DNA of 64,000 bases from Eubacterium sp. (lineage in GTDB: Bacteria > Bacillota > Clostridia > Oscillospirales > Acutalibacteraceae), in assembly GCA_017450645.1 (NCBI GenBank), contig JAFSTE010000018.1:79864-143863 (forward strand). Direction: 5' to 3'. The position numbers were made by a program, and so were the translations under genes. Under the pieces are notes generated by a model that saw nothing but the letters and a program-made list of their open reading frames with translations, was not told the origin of the DNA and ran no database searches. Position 1 is the stretch's first letter; every line of letters starts with the position of its first letter. This document shows positions 15,360-26,017 of this stretch, piece by piece.

Positions 15360-17192
15360 ATGGCATATTTAGAACGGGTTAATTCACCCAAGGATGTTAA
15401 AAAACTGAATCTTAACGAGCTAAACGAGCTGTGCGAAGAAATAAGGGAGCTTATGATTAATGTCGTGTCACAAAACGGCGGACATCTCGCTTCTAATCTT
15501 GGTGCGGTTGAGCTTACTGTTGCTTTGCATAAGGTCTTTAATTCACCTAATGACCAGATTGTGTTCGATGTAGGGCATCAGTCGTACACACATAAAATCC
15601 TGACCGGTCGCAAGGAGGATTTTGCCACCCTGCGCACCGAGGGCGGTATAAGCGGCTTTACAAGGCGTGACGAAAGCGCCCACGACATCTTTTCGTCGGG
15701 TCACTCGTCCACCTCGGTTTCGTCTGCGCTCGGTCTTGCAAAGGCTAAGTCTATCAAGGGCGAAAAGGGTAAGGTTATAGCTATTATCGGCGACGGAGCG
15801 CTTACGGGCGGTCTTGCATACGAAGCGCTTAATAATAACGAGAGTAATAATCTTATCGTTATTTTAAACGACAACAATATGTCAATAAGTCAGAATGTCG
15901 GAACTATGGCGAAAAATCTGACTAATATCCGCACCTCGCCTAAGTACTTTACATTTAAGTCAAGAGTTACGCGACATATCGCTAAGATACCTAAGCTCGG
16001 CTCACAGATTAACCGCTTTATCACGATGGTTAATACTAAAATCCGTAAGCGTGTTTATAAAAACACTTTCTTTGAGGACTTAGGTTTCAGGTACTACGGT
16101 CCTATCGACGGCCACGACCTCGACGCGCTTATAGACGCGTTTAAGGTCGCTAAGGCGCATAACCACTCGGTACTTATCCATATTAACACCGTTAAGGGTA
16201 AGGGCTATGAGTTTGCGGAAAAGAACCCGTCGCTCTTCCACGGTATAGGTAAGTTTAATATCGAAACGGGCGAGCCTATAAGCTCGGGCGACACCTTCTC
16301 GTCGATTTTCGGAAGTACGCTCCTGAACTTTGCACAAAAGGATTCGCGTATCTGCGCCGTAACTGCCGCTATGTCTACGGGTACGGGACTCGTTGAGTTT
16401 TCTAATACATATCCTCAGCGCTTCTTTGATGTAGGTATCGCCGAGCAGCACGCCGTAACCTTCTCGGGTGGACTTGCGCGCGGCGGAATGCTGCCGTTTT
16501 TCGCGGTTTATTCCACCTTCCTTCAAAGAGCGTATGACCAGATTATCCACGATGTATCTATGCAGGGCTTAAAGGTCGTATTTTGTATAGACAGAGCGGG
16601 CTTTGTAGGCGAGGACGGCGAGAGCCATCAGGGCTTGTTTGACACTGCATTTCTTATGAGTGTGCCGGACCTTGCGGTTTATTCTCCCGCATATTTTGAC
16701 GAGCTGTCCTCTATGATGTATCAGGCGGCTTATAAAGAGAAAAATGCTGTTGCAATAAGGTATTCAAGGGGTAAAGAGGGCTACCGTCCCGAAGGCTATG
16801 AGTATCAGAAAGAGGACTTCAGCATTATCGGCAATCCCGAAGCAGAAAAATGTATTGTAACCTACGGCAGAGAGTTTTCAGAGTGCGCTAAGGCGCTTGA
16901 GGAGCTTGAGAATACATACCTGATTAAGATTAATAAAATCAAGCCGCTTGATAAGGCTGTTATAGATGCTGCGGCAAATGCAAAGGCTGTATTCTTCTTT
17001 GAAGAGGGAATAAGAAGCGGCGGAGTTGGTGAGATTTTCGGCTCTATGCTTAAAGAGAAAAACGCCGAGTGTGACTATTGTCATATAGCTGTTGACGACG
17101 AATTCGTTAAGCAGGCGCCCGTTACTTCGCAGCTTAAAAAGTACGGTCTTGACAGCGAGTCAGTTATCCGAAAGGTTAAGGATTATGAGTGA
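15360..17192 (+). CDS. dxs: 1-deoxy-D-xylulose-5-phosphate synthase
   Basis: Dxs condenses pyruvate and glyceraldehyde 3-phosphate in a thiamine-diphosphate-dependent reaction, the entry step of the MEP isoprenoid pathway. The 610-aa length is normal. Visible signatures are FDVGHQSYTHKILTGR (about residues 62-77), the TPP/Mg motif GDGALTGGLAYEALNN (about 143-158), the transketolase-like FDVGIAEQHAVTF, and DRAGFVGEDGESHQG (about 414-428). The C-terminal domain includes the GGVGE element. It overlaps tlyA by 8 nt. The rest of the MEP pathway is not in the window. Confidence 0.97.
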   Translation: MAYLERVNSPKDVKKLNLNELNELCEEIRELMINVVSQNGGHLASNLGAVELTVALHKVFNSPNDQIVFDVGHQSYTHKILTGRKEDFATLRTEGGISGFTRRDESAHDIFSSGHSSTSVSSALGLAKAKSIKGEKGKVIAIIGDGALTGGLAYEALNNNESNNLIVILNDNNMSISQNVGTMAKNLTNIRTSPKYFTFKSRVTRHIAKIPKLGSQINRFITMVNTKIRKRVYKNTFFEDLGFRYYGPIDGHDLDALIDAFKVAKAHNHSVLIHINTVKGKGYEFAEKNPSLFHGIGKFNIETGEPISSGDTFSSIFGSTLLNFAQKDSRICAVTAAMSTGTGLVEFSNTYPQRFFDVGIAEQHAVTFSGGLARGGMLPFFAVYSTFLQRAYDQIIHDVSMQGLKVVFCIDRAGFVGEDGESHQGLFDTAFLMSVPDLAVYSPAYFDELSSMMYQAAYKEKNAVAIRYSRGKEGYRPEGYEYQKEDFSIIGNPEAEKCIVTYGREFSECAKALEELENTYLIKINKIKPLDKAVIDAAANAKAVFFFEEGIRSGGVGEIFGSMLKEKNAECDYCHIAVDDEFVKQAPVTSQLKKYGLDSESVIRKVKDYE

Positions 17193-17997
17193 TAAAATAA
17201 GACTTGATGTTGCCGTTTTTGAAGCGGGCTACGCCCCTTCGCGCGAAAAGGCAAAAGCCGTTATTATGGCGGGTCAGGTTTATGTTAATAACCAAAAGGT
17301 CGATAAAGCGGGCACCGAGATTAAAAAATCGGACAAGCTTGAGGTCAGGGGAGCTGCGCTAAAATATGTTTCGCGCGGCGGACTTAAGCTCGAAAAGGCT
17401 ATGAAGGAGTTTCCGATAACCCTTGACAGTAAAATCTGTATGGATGTCGGCGCGTCCACCGGCGGCTTTACCGACTGTATGCTCCAAAACGGAGCTAAGA
17501 AGGTATATTCTATTGATGTAGGATACGGTCAGCTTGCCTGGAAGCTCAGGTGCGATGAGCGCGTTGTAAACCTTGAACGCACTAACTTCAGGTACTGCAC
17601 GAGAGAGCAGGTACCCGACGAGGTAGATTTTGCAAGCGTAGATGTCTCCTTTATATCCTTAAAGCATATTTTGCCTACGCTTAATGCACTTCTGAGCGAC
17701 AGCGGACAAGGCGTGTGCCTTATTAAACCGCAGTTTGAAGCGGGTAAGGACAAGGTTGGCAAAAAGGGCGTTGTACGCGACCTTTCCGTACATCTTGAAG
17801 TGGTTAATAATGTTATTTCTCTTGCGCTCGAAAACGGCTTTGATGTGCGCGGACTTCAGTTTTCGCCGATTAAAGGTCCCGAGGGCAATATCGAGTATCT
17901 TTTGTATATAGTTAAGTCGGACAACCCCGCTGTATCTGACAGCGTAAATCCGACTGAATTAGTAAATCAGTCACATATGGAGCTTGACAAAAAATGA
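17185..17997 (+). CDS. tlyA: TlyA family RNA methyltransferase (S4 + FtsJ-like)
   Basis: TlyA proteins methylate 2'-hydroxyls of ribosomal RNA in Mycobacterium and are often misnamed hemolysins. This 270-aa protein has an N-terminal S4 RNA-binding domain (about residues 3-62: [22 protein letters not shown]) and an FtsJ/RrmJ methyltransferase domain with the SAM loop [15 protein letters not shown] (about 86-100) and [12 protein letters not shown]. Reading frame extends upstream inside dxs, but the ATG at 17185, overlapping the dxs stop, gives the standard N-terminus. The Bacillus orthologue yqxC has the same position between dxs and argR. Confidence 0.92.
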   Translation: MSDKIRLDVAVFEAGYAPSREKAKAVIMAGQVYVNNQKVDKAGTEIKKSDKLEVRGAALKYVSRGGLKLEKAMKEFPITLDSKICMDVGASTGGFTDCMLQNGAKKVYSIDVGYGQLAWKLRCDERVVNLERTNFRYCTREQVPDEVDFASVDVSFISLKHILPTLNALLSDSGQGVCLIKPQFEAGKDKVGKKGVVRDLSVHLEVVNNVISLALENGFDVRGLQFSPIKGPEGNIEYLLYIVKSDNPAVSDSVNPTELVNQSHMELDKK

Positions 17998-18800
17998 AAA
18001 TTGCAGTTTTTCCAAACTACAGTAACGACGGCGTTCGCGAGCTTACCGAGGATATTATGCAGGTTTTATCCTCGCTCGGCTCAGACGCAGTAATTAACGC
18101 AGATAATATAAGCGACTTCGACCTTGCTATCGCTGTCGGCGGCGACGGCACAACGCTTAGTATCGCTAAGCGCGCTTCGCTTAATAATGTGCCTACCCTC
18201 GGCATAAACGCGGGCAGGCTCGGCTTTATGAGCGGACTTGAAAAAAACGAGCTTGAGCTGCTTAAAAATGTTGTCAGCGGCGACTATATCGTCGAGGAGC
18301 GTATGATGCTTAAGGCGAGCGTTATTGAGGACGGCAGCGTTATCAAGACCTTCCACTGTCTTAACGACGCGGTCATTTCGCGTGGCGATATCGCAAGGCT
18401 TATTGATATTAACCTGTTTTGTGACGGCAGAGTTGTTACTCAGACAAGGGCGGACGGTATGATTGTTTCGACTCCAACGGGCTCTACGGCTTATTCAATG
18501 GCTGCGGGCGGTCCCGTTCTCAGTCCCGAAAATTCCTGTTTTGTAGTAACGCCTATTTGTCCGCATTCGCTCGTTAACAGAAGCATTGTATTTTCGTCCG
18601 ATAAGGAGCTCGAGCTTACCGTTTCGTGCGATAAAAACCAGAATGTTTATTTATCCGTAGACGGCGAAAGTACGCTGCCTATCAGCCGGAAATCGAAAAT
18701 TATTATTTCTAAATCGGAGCATACGGCTAAACTGATTAAGGTTAAGCCCGACAACTTTTATGAAATATTAAATAAAAAAATTATCGAAAGGAGAAATTAG
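17994..18800 (+). CDS. nadK: NAD kinase
   Basis: NadK phosphorylates NAD to NADP. The 268-aa protein has the nucleotide motif [15 protein letters not shown] (about residues 46-60), [10 protein letters not shown] (about 72-81), and the central [15 protein letters not shown] motif (about 161-175) that defines the family. The ATG overlaps the tlyA stop by 4 nt (ATGA). In Clostridia nadK often stands between tlyA and argR, whereas Bacillus keeps it elsewhere. Catalytic GGDGT is intact. Confidence 0.95.
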   Translation: MKIAVFPNYSNDGVRELTEDIMQVLSSLGSDAVINADNISDFDLAIAVGGDGTTLSIAKRASLNNVPTLGINAGRLGFMSGLEKNELELLKNVVSGDYIVEERMMLKASVIEDGSVIKTFHCLNDAVISRGDIARLIDINLFCDGRVVTQTRADGMIVSTPTGSTAYSMAAGGPVLSPENSCFVVTPICPHSLVNRSIVFSSDKELELTVSCDKNQNVYLSVDGESTLPISRKSKIIISKSEHTAKLIKVKPDNFYEILNKKIIERRN

Positions 18801-18802
18801 TT

Positions 18803-19255
18803 ATGAAAAAGCGCAGACAAGCAAAGATTTTAGAACTTATTTCTTCAAAAGAAATCGAAACCCAAGAGGAGCTTCAGGCTTATCTTATTGATTACGGCTT
18901 CGAGGTTACTCAGGCTACTATTTCAAGGGATATTAAGGAGCTCAGGCTCGTTAAGGACCTGTCCTCTAAGGGCAGATATGTCTACTCAACGGGCAAAAAG
19001 AATAATCAGAATATCACTAAGCGCGCGGGCGGTATTTTTAACGAGTCGATTATCAGTATCGACTATGCTCTTAATACCGTTGTAATCAAGTGCTTTGCGG
19101 GTATGGCTAACGCTGCGTGCGCGGCTATTGACTCTATGGAGCTCGACGAGGTGCTTGGTACTATCGCAGGTGACGATACTATTTTTATCCTTTGCCGAAG
19201 CGAAGAAAACGCAGAAAACTTTACACAAAAACTGAGGAAAATGTTAAATGCTTAG
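18803..19255 (+). CDS. argR: Arginine repressor ArgR/AhrC
   Basis: ArgR is a hexameric, arginine-responsive repressor of arginine synthesis and activator of its breakdown. The 150-aa protein has the winged-helix DNA-binding half (residues 1-70, QATISRDIKELRLVK) and the oligomerisation/arginine-binding half ending GTIAGDDTIFILCRSEENA (about 118-136), in which the Asp-Asp pair binds arginine. AAAGGAG precedes the ATG at 18803. The position between nadK and recN is the conserved one in Bacillota. No arg structural genes are in the window, as in other members of this gene order. Confidence 0.94.
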   Translation: MKKRRQAKILELISSKEIETQEELQAYLIDYGFEVTQATISRDIKELRLVKDLSSKGRYVYSTGKKNNQNITKRAGGIFNESIISIDYALNTVVIKCFAGMANAACAAIDSMELDEVLGTIAGDDTIFILCRSEENAENFTQKLRKMLNA

Positions 19256-20915
19256 CAGTTTAGACATAGAAAATATTGCTGTTATCGAAAAGGCTGAGAT
19301 TTCGTTTTCCGACGGTCTTAATGTCCTTACGGGTGAAACAGGTGCGGGTAAGTCCATACTTGTTGACGCTATTAACGCCGTGCTCGGTGAGCGTACCTCT
19401 AAGGAGCTTGTCCGTCACGGCGCGGATAACGCCTATGTAACAGCGGTTTTTGAAAATGTTAATACTATTGTATATAATAAGCTTGACGAGCTTGGCATAG
19501 ATGTTGAGGACGGCGAGGAGCTTATAATCTCGCGCAAAATCTCGGCGCAGGGTAAATCCGCCTGCCGCATTAACGGTAAACCGTCCACTGTTTCTATGCT
19601 TAAAGAGCTTGGCGAAACGCTTGTTAATATCCACGGTCAGCACGACTCGCAAAAGCTGTTAAACCCCGATTATCACTACGCTTTTCTTGATATGACGGGG
19701 GACGAGGACGATTACCTTGAGCGCTATAAAAATGAGTTCAACCGCCTTGTCACAATAAGGCGGCAGCTAAAAAAGCTTACTGCCGACGCGGATACCGTTG
19801 ACAGAAGGCTTGAACTCCTTGAATACGAGATTAAGGAGCTTGAGGAAGCTGATATAAAGACGGGCGAAAGGGAAGCGCTTCAAAAACGCAGAAGCCTTCT
19901 CCAAAACGCACAGACCGTAATAGGCGTTATGAAAAATGTAACGGGCGCAATAAGCGGCGACGACGATAATATGGGCGTCAGCTCCGTTTTGCTATCACTT
20001 CAAAAGGATGTTAGCGCCATAACCGCTGTTGATTCGGAGAGCAAAAAGCTATATGATACGCTTGATGCGCTTGTTGATAAGTGCGAAGTGCTAAAGGATT
20101 TGGCGGCGGAAAGGCTCGAGGCTGTTGACTACTCCGAGGGCGAGCTTGAAAAGCTCGAGGAGCGCCTTGATTTGCTATACCGACTTTCTACGAAGTACGG
20201 CGAGAGCGAGGAGGAAATGCTCGCATACCTCGAAAATGCTAAGCTTGAAAAGAATTCAATCGAGAATTCGGACGAGGAGATTGAGCGCCTCAACGCCGAG
20301 TATGACGAAGCGTATAACCTTACTCTTAAGTACGCCGACGAGCTCAGCGAGTACCGTAAAACGCTTGCAAAGCAGCTCGAAAGCGATGTTAAAGAGCAGC
20401 TTATCTACCTCGATATGCCTAAGATTAACTTTATAGTTGATTTTCAAAAGGGTAAGCTCTCATCTATAGGTTATGACAAGATTGAGTTTTTAATCAGCAC
20501 TAACCCCGGAGAGCCGCCTAAACCGCTTGCAAAGATTGCTTCGGGCGGCGAGCTTTCAAGGATTATGCTTGCTATAAAGAACATTATCGCACAAAACGAT
20601 AATATCGACACCTTGATTTTTGACGAGATTGATACGGGTGTCAGCGGCAGAGCGAGCCGTAAAATCGGCTTAAAGCTTAAGGCGGTAAGCGAGCACACGC
20701 AGGTTATCTGTGTTACTCACTCGGCTCAGATTGCGTCCGTCGCAGACACGCATCTGCTAATCTCTAAGGAATATAAAAACGAGCGCACATATACCGGCGT
20801 TCAACCTCTCGACTTCGATGGAAGAAAGGCTGAGCTTGCACGCATTATGGGCGGTCTTGAAATTACCGATACTCTGCTTAAATCCGCAGAGGAACTGCTT
20901 AACGGTGAACAATAG
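19248..20915 (+). CDS. recN: DNA repair protein RecN
   Basis: RecN is an SMC-like ATPase acting early in double-strand-break repair. The 555-aa protein has Walker A GETGAGKSILVDAI (about residues 30-43), a long central coiled coil rich in Glu, Lys and Leu (about 160-360), an ABC signature ASGGELSRIMLAIK (about 431-444), and Walker B LIFDEIDTGVSG followed by VTHSAQIAS. It overlaps argR by 8 nt. In Bacillus and most Clostridia the next genes are spoIVB and spo0A; here tyrS follows after 12 nt, an unusual break in synteny. Confidence 0.96.
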   Translation: MLSSLDIENIAVIEKAEISFSDGLNVLTGETGAGKSILVDAINAVLGERTSKELVRHGADNAYVTAVFENVNTIVYNKLDELGIDVEDGEELIISRKISAQGKSACRINGKPSTVSMLKELGETLVNIHGQHDSQKLLNPDYHYAFLDMTGDEDDYLERYKNEFNRLVTIRRQLKKLTADADTVDRRLELLEYEIKELEEADIKTGEREALQKRRSLLQNAQTVIGVMKNVTGAISGDDDNMGVSSVLLSLQKDVSAITAVDSESKKLYDTLDALVDKCEVLKDLAAERLEAVDYSEGELEKLEERLDLLYRLSTKYGESEEEMLAYLENAKLEKNSIENSDEEIERLNAEYDEAYNLTLKYADELSEYRKTLAKQLESDVKEQLIYLDMPKINFIVDFQKGKLSSIGYDKIEFLISTNPGEPPKPLAKIASGGELSRIMLAIKNIIAQNDNIDTLIFDEIDTGVSGRASRKIGLKLKAVSEHTQVICVTHSAQIASVADTHLLISKEYKNERTYTGVQPLDFDGRKAELARIMGGLEITDTLLKSAEELLNGEQ

Positions 20916-20927
20916 GAGGATTAATAT

Positions 20928-22148
20928 ATGGGAATTTATGAAGAATTAATTGAGCGCGGACTGATTGCTCAGGTAACTAACGAGGACGAAATCCGCAATA
21001 TGGTTAATACGGGCAAGGCTCGCTTTTATATCGGCTTTGACTGTACAGCCGACAGCCTTACCGCAGGTCATTTTATGGCGCTTACACTTATGAAAAGGCT
21101 GCAGGACGCAGGCAATCAGCCTATCGCTCTTATCGGCGGCGGTACTACTATGATAGGCGACCCGTCGGGCAGAACCGATATGCGTAAAATGCTAACCCGC
21201 GAGGATATTGACCACAACGCCGAGTGCTTTAAAAAGCAGATGGAGCGCTTTATCGAGTTCGGCGAGGGTAAGGCGACTATGGTTAATAACGCCGACTGGC
21301 TTCTCGACCTTAACTATGTTGAGGTGCTTCGCGAGGTCGGAGCGTGCTTCTCGGTTAATAATATGCTTCGCGCCGAGTGCTATAAGCAGAGGATGGAAAA
21401 AGGTCTTTCGTTCTTTGAGTTTAACTATATGATTATGCAAAGCTATGACTTTTACTATCTGTTTAAGAATTACGACTGTAATATGCAGTTCGGCGGCGAC
21501 GACCAGTGGAGCAATATGCTCGGTGGCACCGAGCTTATCAGAAAGAAGCTCGGCAAGGACGCGCACGCTATGACAATTACGCTTCTTACCGACTCTCAGG
21601 GCAAAAAGATGGGCAAAACCGCGGGCAACGCAGTATGGCTCGACCCCGAAAAGACAAGTCCCTACGACTTTTATCAGTACTGGCGTAATGTTGACGACGC
21701 TGATGTTCTTAAGTGTATAAGAATGCTTACCTTCCTGCCTATGGAGGAGATTCGCAAGATGGATTCCTGGGAGGGAAGTCAGCTTAATAAGGCTAAGGAA
21801 ATCCTCGCCTTTGAGCTTACACAGCTCGTTCACGGTACCGAGGAAGCCGAAAAGGCTCAGGCTGCTGCAAGAGCGCTCTTTTCAGGCGGTTCGGACAGCT
21901 CGAATATGCCGAGCACAGTGCTTGAGGCAAGCGACCTCGAGGACGGCAAAATCACAGTCCTTGCTATGATGATTAAGGGCGAAATGATTAAGTCTAACGG
22001 CGAGGGCAGACGCCTTATACAGCAGGGCGGCGTGAGCCTTGACGGCGAAAAGGTAACCGACGGCTTTATGACAGTTGACGAGGCGGAGCTCAAAGACGGC
22101 GTTGTAATCAAAAAAGGTAAAAAGGTGTTTATGAAATTCACCGTTTAA
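20928..22148 (+). CDS. tyrS: Tyrosyl-tRNA synthetase
   Basis: TyrS charges tRNA-Tyr. The 406-aa protein is a class Ic synthetase: the HIGH-type signature appears as TAGHFMAL (about residues 45-52), tyrosine-pocket residues lie in YDFYYLFKNYDCNMQFGGDDQWSN, and the KMSKS-type motif is KKMGKTAGN (about 226-234). A C-terminal S4 domain (about 340-405) ends the protein. AGGAGG gives the ATG at 20928. No T-box precedes it, in contrast to many Bacillota tyrS genes, and it probably reads through from recN. Confidence 0.95.
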   Translation: MGIYEELIERGLIAQVTNEDEIRNMVNTGKARFYIGFDCTADSLTAGHFMALTLMKRLQDAGNQPIALIGGGTTMIGDPSGRTDMRKMLTREDIDHNAECFKKQMERFIEFGEGKATMVNNADWLLDLNYVEVLREVGACFSVNNMLRAECYKQRMEKGLSFFEFNYMIMQSYDFYYLFKNYDCNMQFGGDDQWSNMLGGTELIRKKLGKDAHAMTITLLTDSQGKKMGKTAGNAVWLDPEKTSPYDFYQYWRNVDDADVLKCIRMLTFLPMEEIRKMDSWEGSQLNKAKEILAFELTQLVHGTEEAEKAQAAARALFSGGSDSSNMPSTVLEASDLEDGKITVLAMMIKGEMIKSNGEGRRLIQQGGVSLDGEKVTDGFMTVDEAELKDGVVIKKGKKVFMKFTV

Positions 22149-23688
<1,540 letters not shown>

Positions 23689-23694
23689 TCACTT

Positions 23695-23955
23695 AAACCG
23701 ATGAGGGAGAGTGAGTAATCTTTCTCCAACTTAACTTTAGAGAGCCGCTGGTGGTGGAAATGCGGTGTTAAGCGAAAGACGAATGGACTCCTGAGGGCGA
23801 GCAGAAAGGTAACGAGTATGCGAGACGAATTGACCTATCGTAATTCTGGTCAGCATATGATAGTATGCACTGAGTGGGCGAGTAATCGTCAAGCCGGGTG
23901 GCACCACAGGATATTTCAGTCCTGTCCCAGCATGTTGGGACAGGACTTTTTTGTT
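23695..23955 (+). ncRNA. T-box riboswitch, tRNA-Trp specific
   Basis: The leader has the canonical T-box order. Stem I begins GATGAGGGAGAGTGAGTAA, with the distal AGAGAG and GGTGGTGGAAATGCGG elements. The specifier loop carries GAA followed by TGG at 23784-23786, a Trp codon. The T-box is CGGGTGGCACC, where TGGC (23899-23902) would pair with a tRNA ending GCCA, as expected for tRNA-Trp with discriminator G. The antiterminator is GGG/CCC plus ACAGGA/TCCTGT around a 7-nt bulge. The competing terminator is a 12-bp stem (23918-23929 with 23936-23947) followed by six T. Uncharged tRNA-Trp should favour readthrough into trpB. The gene product makes tryptophan, which agrees. Confidence 0.93.
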
Positions 23956-24007
23956 TTGTTCCGACCAACGCCATTACGAAAAAATAATTTTTAAGGAGGA
24001 CAAAACA

Positions 24008-25384
24008 ATGGCACAAGAAAAGAAAATTCCCTACAAAATTTATCTTGAAGAGAGCGAAATGCCAAAGGCATGGTACAATGTTCGTGCGGATATGAAGAAC
24101 AAACCGGCTCCGCTTCTTAACCCCGGCACACATCAACCTATGACAGCAGAGGAACTCGGCGGCGTGTTCTGCGACGAGCTCGTACAGCAGGAGCTTGATA
24201 ACGAAAACGCTTATATCGAAATCCCTCAGGAAATCAGAGATTTCTATAAGATGTACCGTCCGGCACCGCTCGTAAGAGCATATTGCCTTGAGGAAAAGCT
24301 CGGCACACCCGCTAAGATTTACTATAAGTTCGAGGGTAACAACACCAGCGGTTCGCATAAGCTTAATTCTGCAATCGCTCAGGCTTACTACGCTAAAAAG
24401 CAGGGCTTAAAGGGCGTAACTACAGAAACCGGTGCAGGCCAGTGGGGCACAGCTCTTTCGATGGCTTGTTCATATCTCGACCTTGATTGTAAGGTATATA
24501 TGGTTAAGGTTTCTTACGAACAAAAGCCGTTCAGACGCGAGGTTATGAGAGTTTACGGCGCTTCCGTTACTCCTTCACCTTCTATGGAAACCGAAATCGG
24601 AAGAAAGATTAACGCAGAGCATCCCGGCACAACCGGCTCGCTCGGCTGCGCTATCTCGGAGGCTGTAGAGGTTTCAGTTAAGAACCCCGGCTACAGATAT
24701 GTACTCGGCTCAGTTCTTAATCAGGTACTTCTTCATCAGTCAATTATCGGTCTTGAAACTAAGGCTGCACTTGATAAGTACGACATCAAACCCGACATCA
24801 TTATCGGCTGCGCAGGCGGCGGCTCGAACCTCGGCGGACTTATCTCTCCGTTTATGGGCGAAAAGCTCAGAGGCGAGGCTGACTACAGAATTATCGCTGT
24901 TGAGCCTGCTTCGTGCCCGAGCTTTACAAGGGGCGTATATGCTTACGACTTTGCAGATACCGGTATGGTTTGCCCGCTTGCTAAGATGTACACCTTAGGC
25001 TCAGACTTCATTCCATCTGCTAACCACGCAGGCGGACTTCGTTACCACGGTATGAGCCCCATTCTCTCTCAGCTTTATGATGACGGTCTTATGGAGGCTG
25101 TATCCGTTGAGCAGACTAAGGTATTCGAGGCTGCTGAGCAGTTCGCTCGCGTTGAGGGTATCCTTCCTGCTCCCGAGAGCTCACACGCTATCCGCGTTGC
25201 TATCGACGAAGCTCTTAAGTGTAAGGAAACCGGCGAGGAAAAGACTATCGTATTCGGTCTTACAGGTACAGGTTACTTCGATATGGTCGCTTACGAAAAG
25301 TTCCACGACGGCAAGATGGACGACTATATTCCAACCGACGAAGAGCTTGCTGAGTACAGAGCTAAGCTCCCCAAGATTGACTAA
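24008..25384 (+). CDS. trpB: Tryptophan synthase beta chain, TrpB2 type
   Basis: This 458-aa PLP enzyme belongs to the TrpB2 (TIGR01415) branch, longer than classical TrpB (about 395 aa) and often found without trpA. It condenses indole with serine to make tryptophan. The PLP lysine is Lys118 in NNTSGSHKLNSA. The phosphate-binding glycine loop is AGGGSNLGG (about residues 270-278), and GAGQWGTALS follows the lysine region. Start is the ATG at 24008 with AAGGAGG. It stands alone between the T-box and a terminator, with no trpA or other trp genes in the window, so it probably uses indole produced elsewhere or salvaged. Confidence 0.93.
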   Translation: MAQEKKIPYKIYLEESEMPKAWYNVRADMKNKPAPLLNPGTHQPMTAEELGGVFCDELVQQELDNENAYIEIPQEIRDFYKMYRPAPLVRAYCLEEKLGTPAKIYYKFEGNNTSGSHKLNSAIAQAYYAKKQGLKGVTTETGAGQWGTALSMACSYLDLDCKVYMVKVSYEQKPFRREVMRVYGASVTPSPSMETEIGRKINAEHPGTTGSLGCAISEAVEVSVKNPGYRYVLGSVLNQVLLHQSIIGLETKAALDKYDIKPDIIIGCAGGGSNLGGLISPFMGEKLRGEADYRIIAVEPASCPSFTRGVYAYDFADTGMVCPLAKMYTLGSDFIPSANHAGGLRYHGMSPILSQLYDDGLMEAVSVEQTKVFEAAEQFARVEGILPAPESSHAIRVAIDEALKCKETGEEKTIVFGLTGTGYFDMVAYEKFHDGKMDDYIPTDEELAEYRAKLPKID

Positions 25385-25398
25385 TAATCCTAATAATC

Positions 25399-25428
25399 AG
25401 AACAGCGTCTCAGGGCGCTGTTCTTTTT
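25399..25428 (+). terminator. Intrinsic terminator after trpB
   Basis: A 9-bp stem (25399-25407 with 25416-25424, AGAACAGCG/CGCTGTTCT), an 8-nt loop and a run of T follow the trpB stop by 14 nt. Confidence 0.85.
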
Positions 25429-25532
25429 GCTTCAATCACCCGAAGTAAAATAGAGAATATAATAAAATAGGATGTTTAAAATCTGTATTTTTAGTTAAAA
25501 ATATAAATGAGATTTATTTAACGGGTGATAAA

Positions 25533-25874
25533 ATGAATGTAAAACGAGGCGATATTTTTTATGCCGATTTAAGTCCTGTTATAGGCTCGGAGCAGGGTGG
25601 AGTAAGACCTGTTCTTATAGTCCAGAACGATGTCGGCAACAGGTATTCGCCAACAGTTATTGCCGCCGCTATTACAAGCAGGCAGGATAAAAATAATCTT
25701 CCCACCCATATTGAGCTTGTTTCCTCGGACAGCGGACTTCCAAAGGACAGCGTTGTACTTCTTGAGCAGGTGCGTACTATCGACAAACGCCGCCTGCGCG
25801 AGCGTATGGGAACGCTCGATAATAACGATATGGGTAAGGTAAACGAAGCGCTTTCAGTAAGCTTCGGACTATAA
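25533..25874 (+). CDS. mazF: EndoA/MazF-type mRNA interferase (PemK family)
   Basis: This 113-aa protein matches the Bacillus EndoA/MazF sequence-specific endoribonucleases: RGDIFYADLSPVIGSEQGGVRPVLIVQND (residues 5-33) with the catalytic Arg25, and AAITSRQDKNNLPTHIEL with the catalytic Thr/Ser near 48-49. The fold is the PemK SH3-like barrel. The start is an ATG behind CGGGTGAT. The usual antitoxin gene (ndoAI/mazE-type) should lie just upstream, but the 148-bp space between the trpB stop and this gene holds only the trpB terminator and A+T-rich DNA without a coding frame. Many Clostridia also carry this gene alone or with a distant antitoxin. Confidence 0.92.
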   Translation: MNVKRGDIFYADLSPVIGSEQGGVRPVLIVQNDVGNRYSPTVIAAAITSRQDKNNLPTHIELVSSDSGLPKDSVVLLEQVRTIDKRRLRERMGTLDNNDMGKVNEALSVSFGL

Positions 25875-25880
25875 TATTAT

Positions 25881-25909
25881 GAGCGTCTCAGTGTAAGGGA
25901 CGCTCTTTT
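25881..25909 (+). terminator. Intrinsic terminator after mazF
   Basis: GAGCGTC (25881-25887) pairs with GACGCTC (25899-25905) around an 11-nt loop and is followed by TTTTA. It lies 6 nt after the mazF stop. Confidence 0.75.
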
Positions 25910-25956
25910 ATAATGTATTTATATATAAATAATTAGTAGACCGTTTTTGAAAATTC

Positions 25957-25985
25957 TTTACTTTTCGTTTGATTTATATTAGTAT
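25957..25985 (+). promoter_or_regulatory. Possible sigma-A promoter for the two-component system
   Basis: TTTACT (25957-25962), 17 nt, TAGTAT (25980-25985), 33 bp before the response regulator ATG. Both boxes match consensus at 4 of 6 positions only. The spacing and position are right, and the gene needs a promoter after the mazF terminator. Confidence 0.35.
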
Positions 25986-26017
25986 TAATTTGATTTAATA
26001 GCCATGGAGGGGATAAT

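Noticed and set aside
25429-25532. Antitoxin gene before mazF
   Set aside because: No open frame with a start codon and ribosome-binding site long enough for a MazE-like protein.
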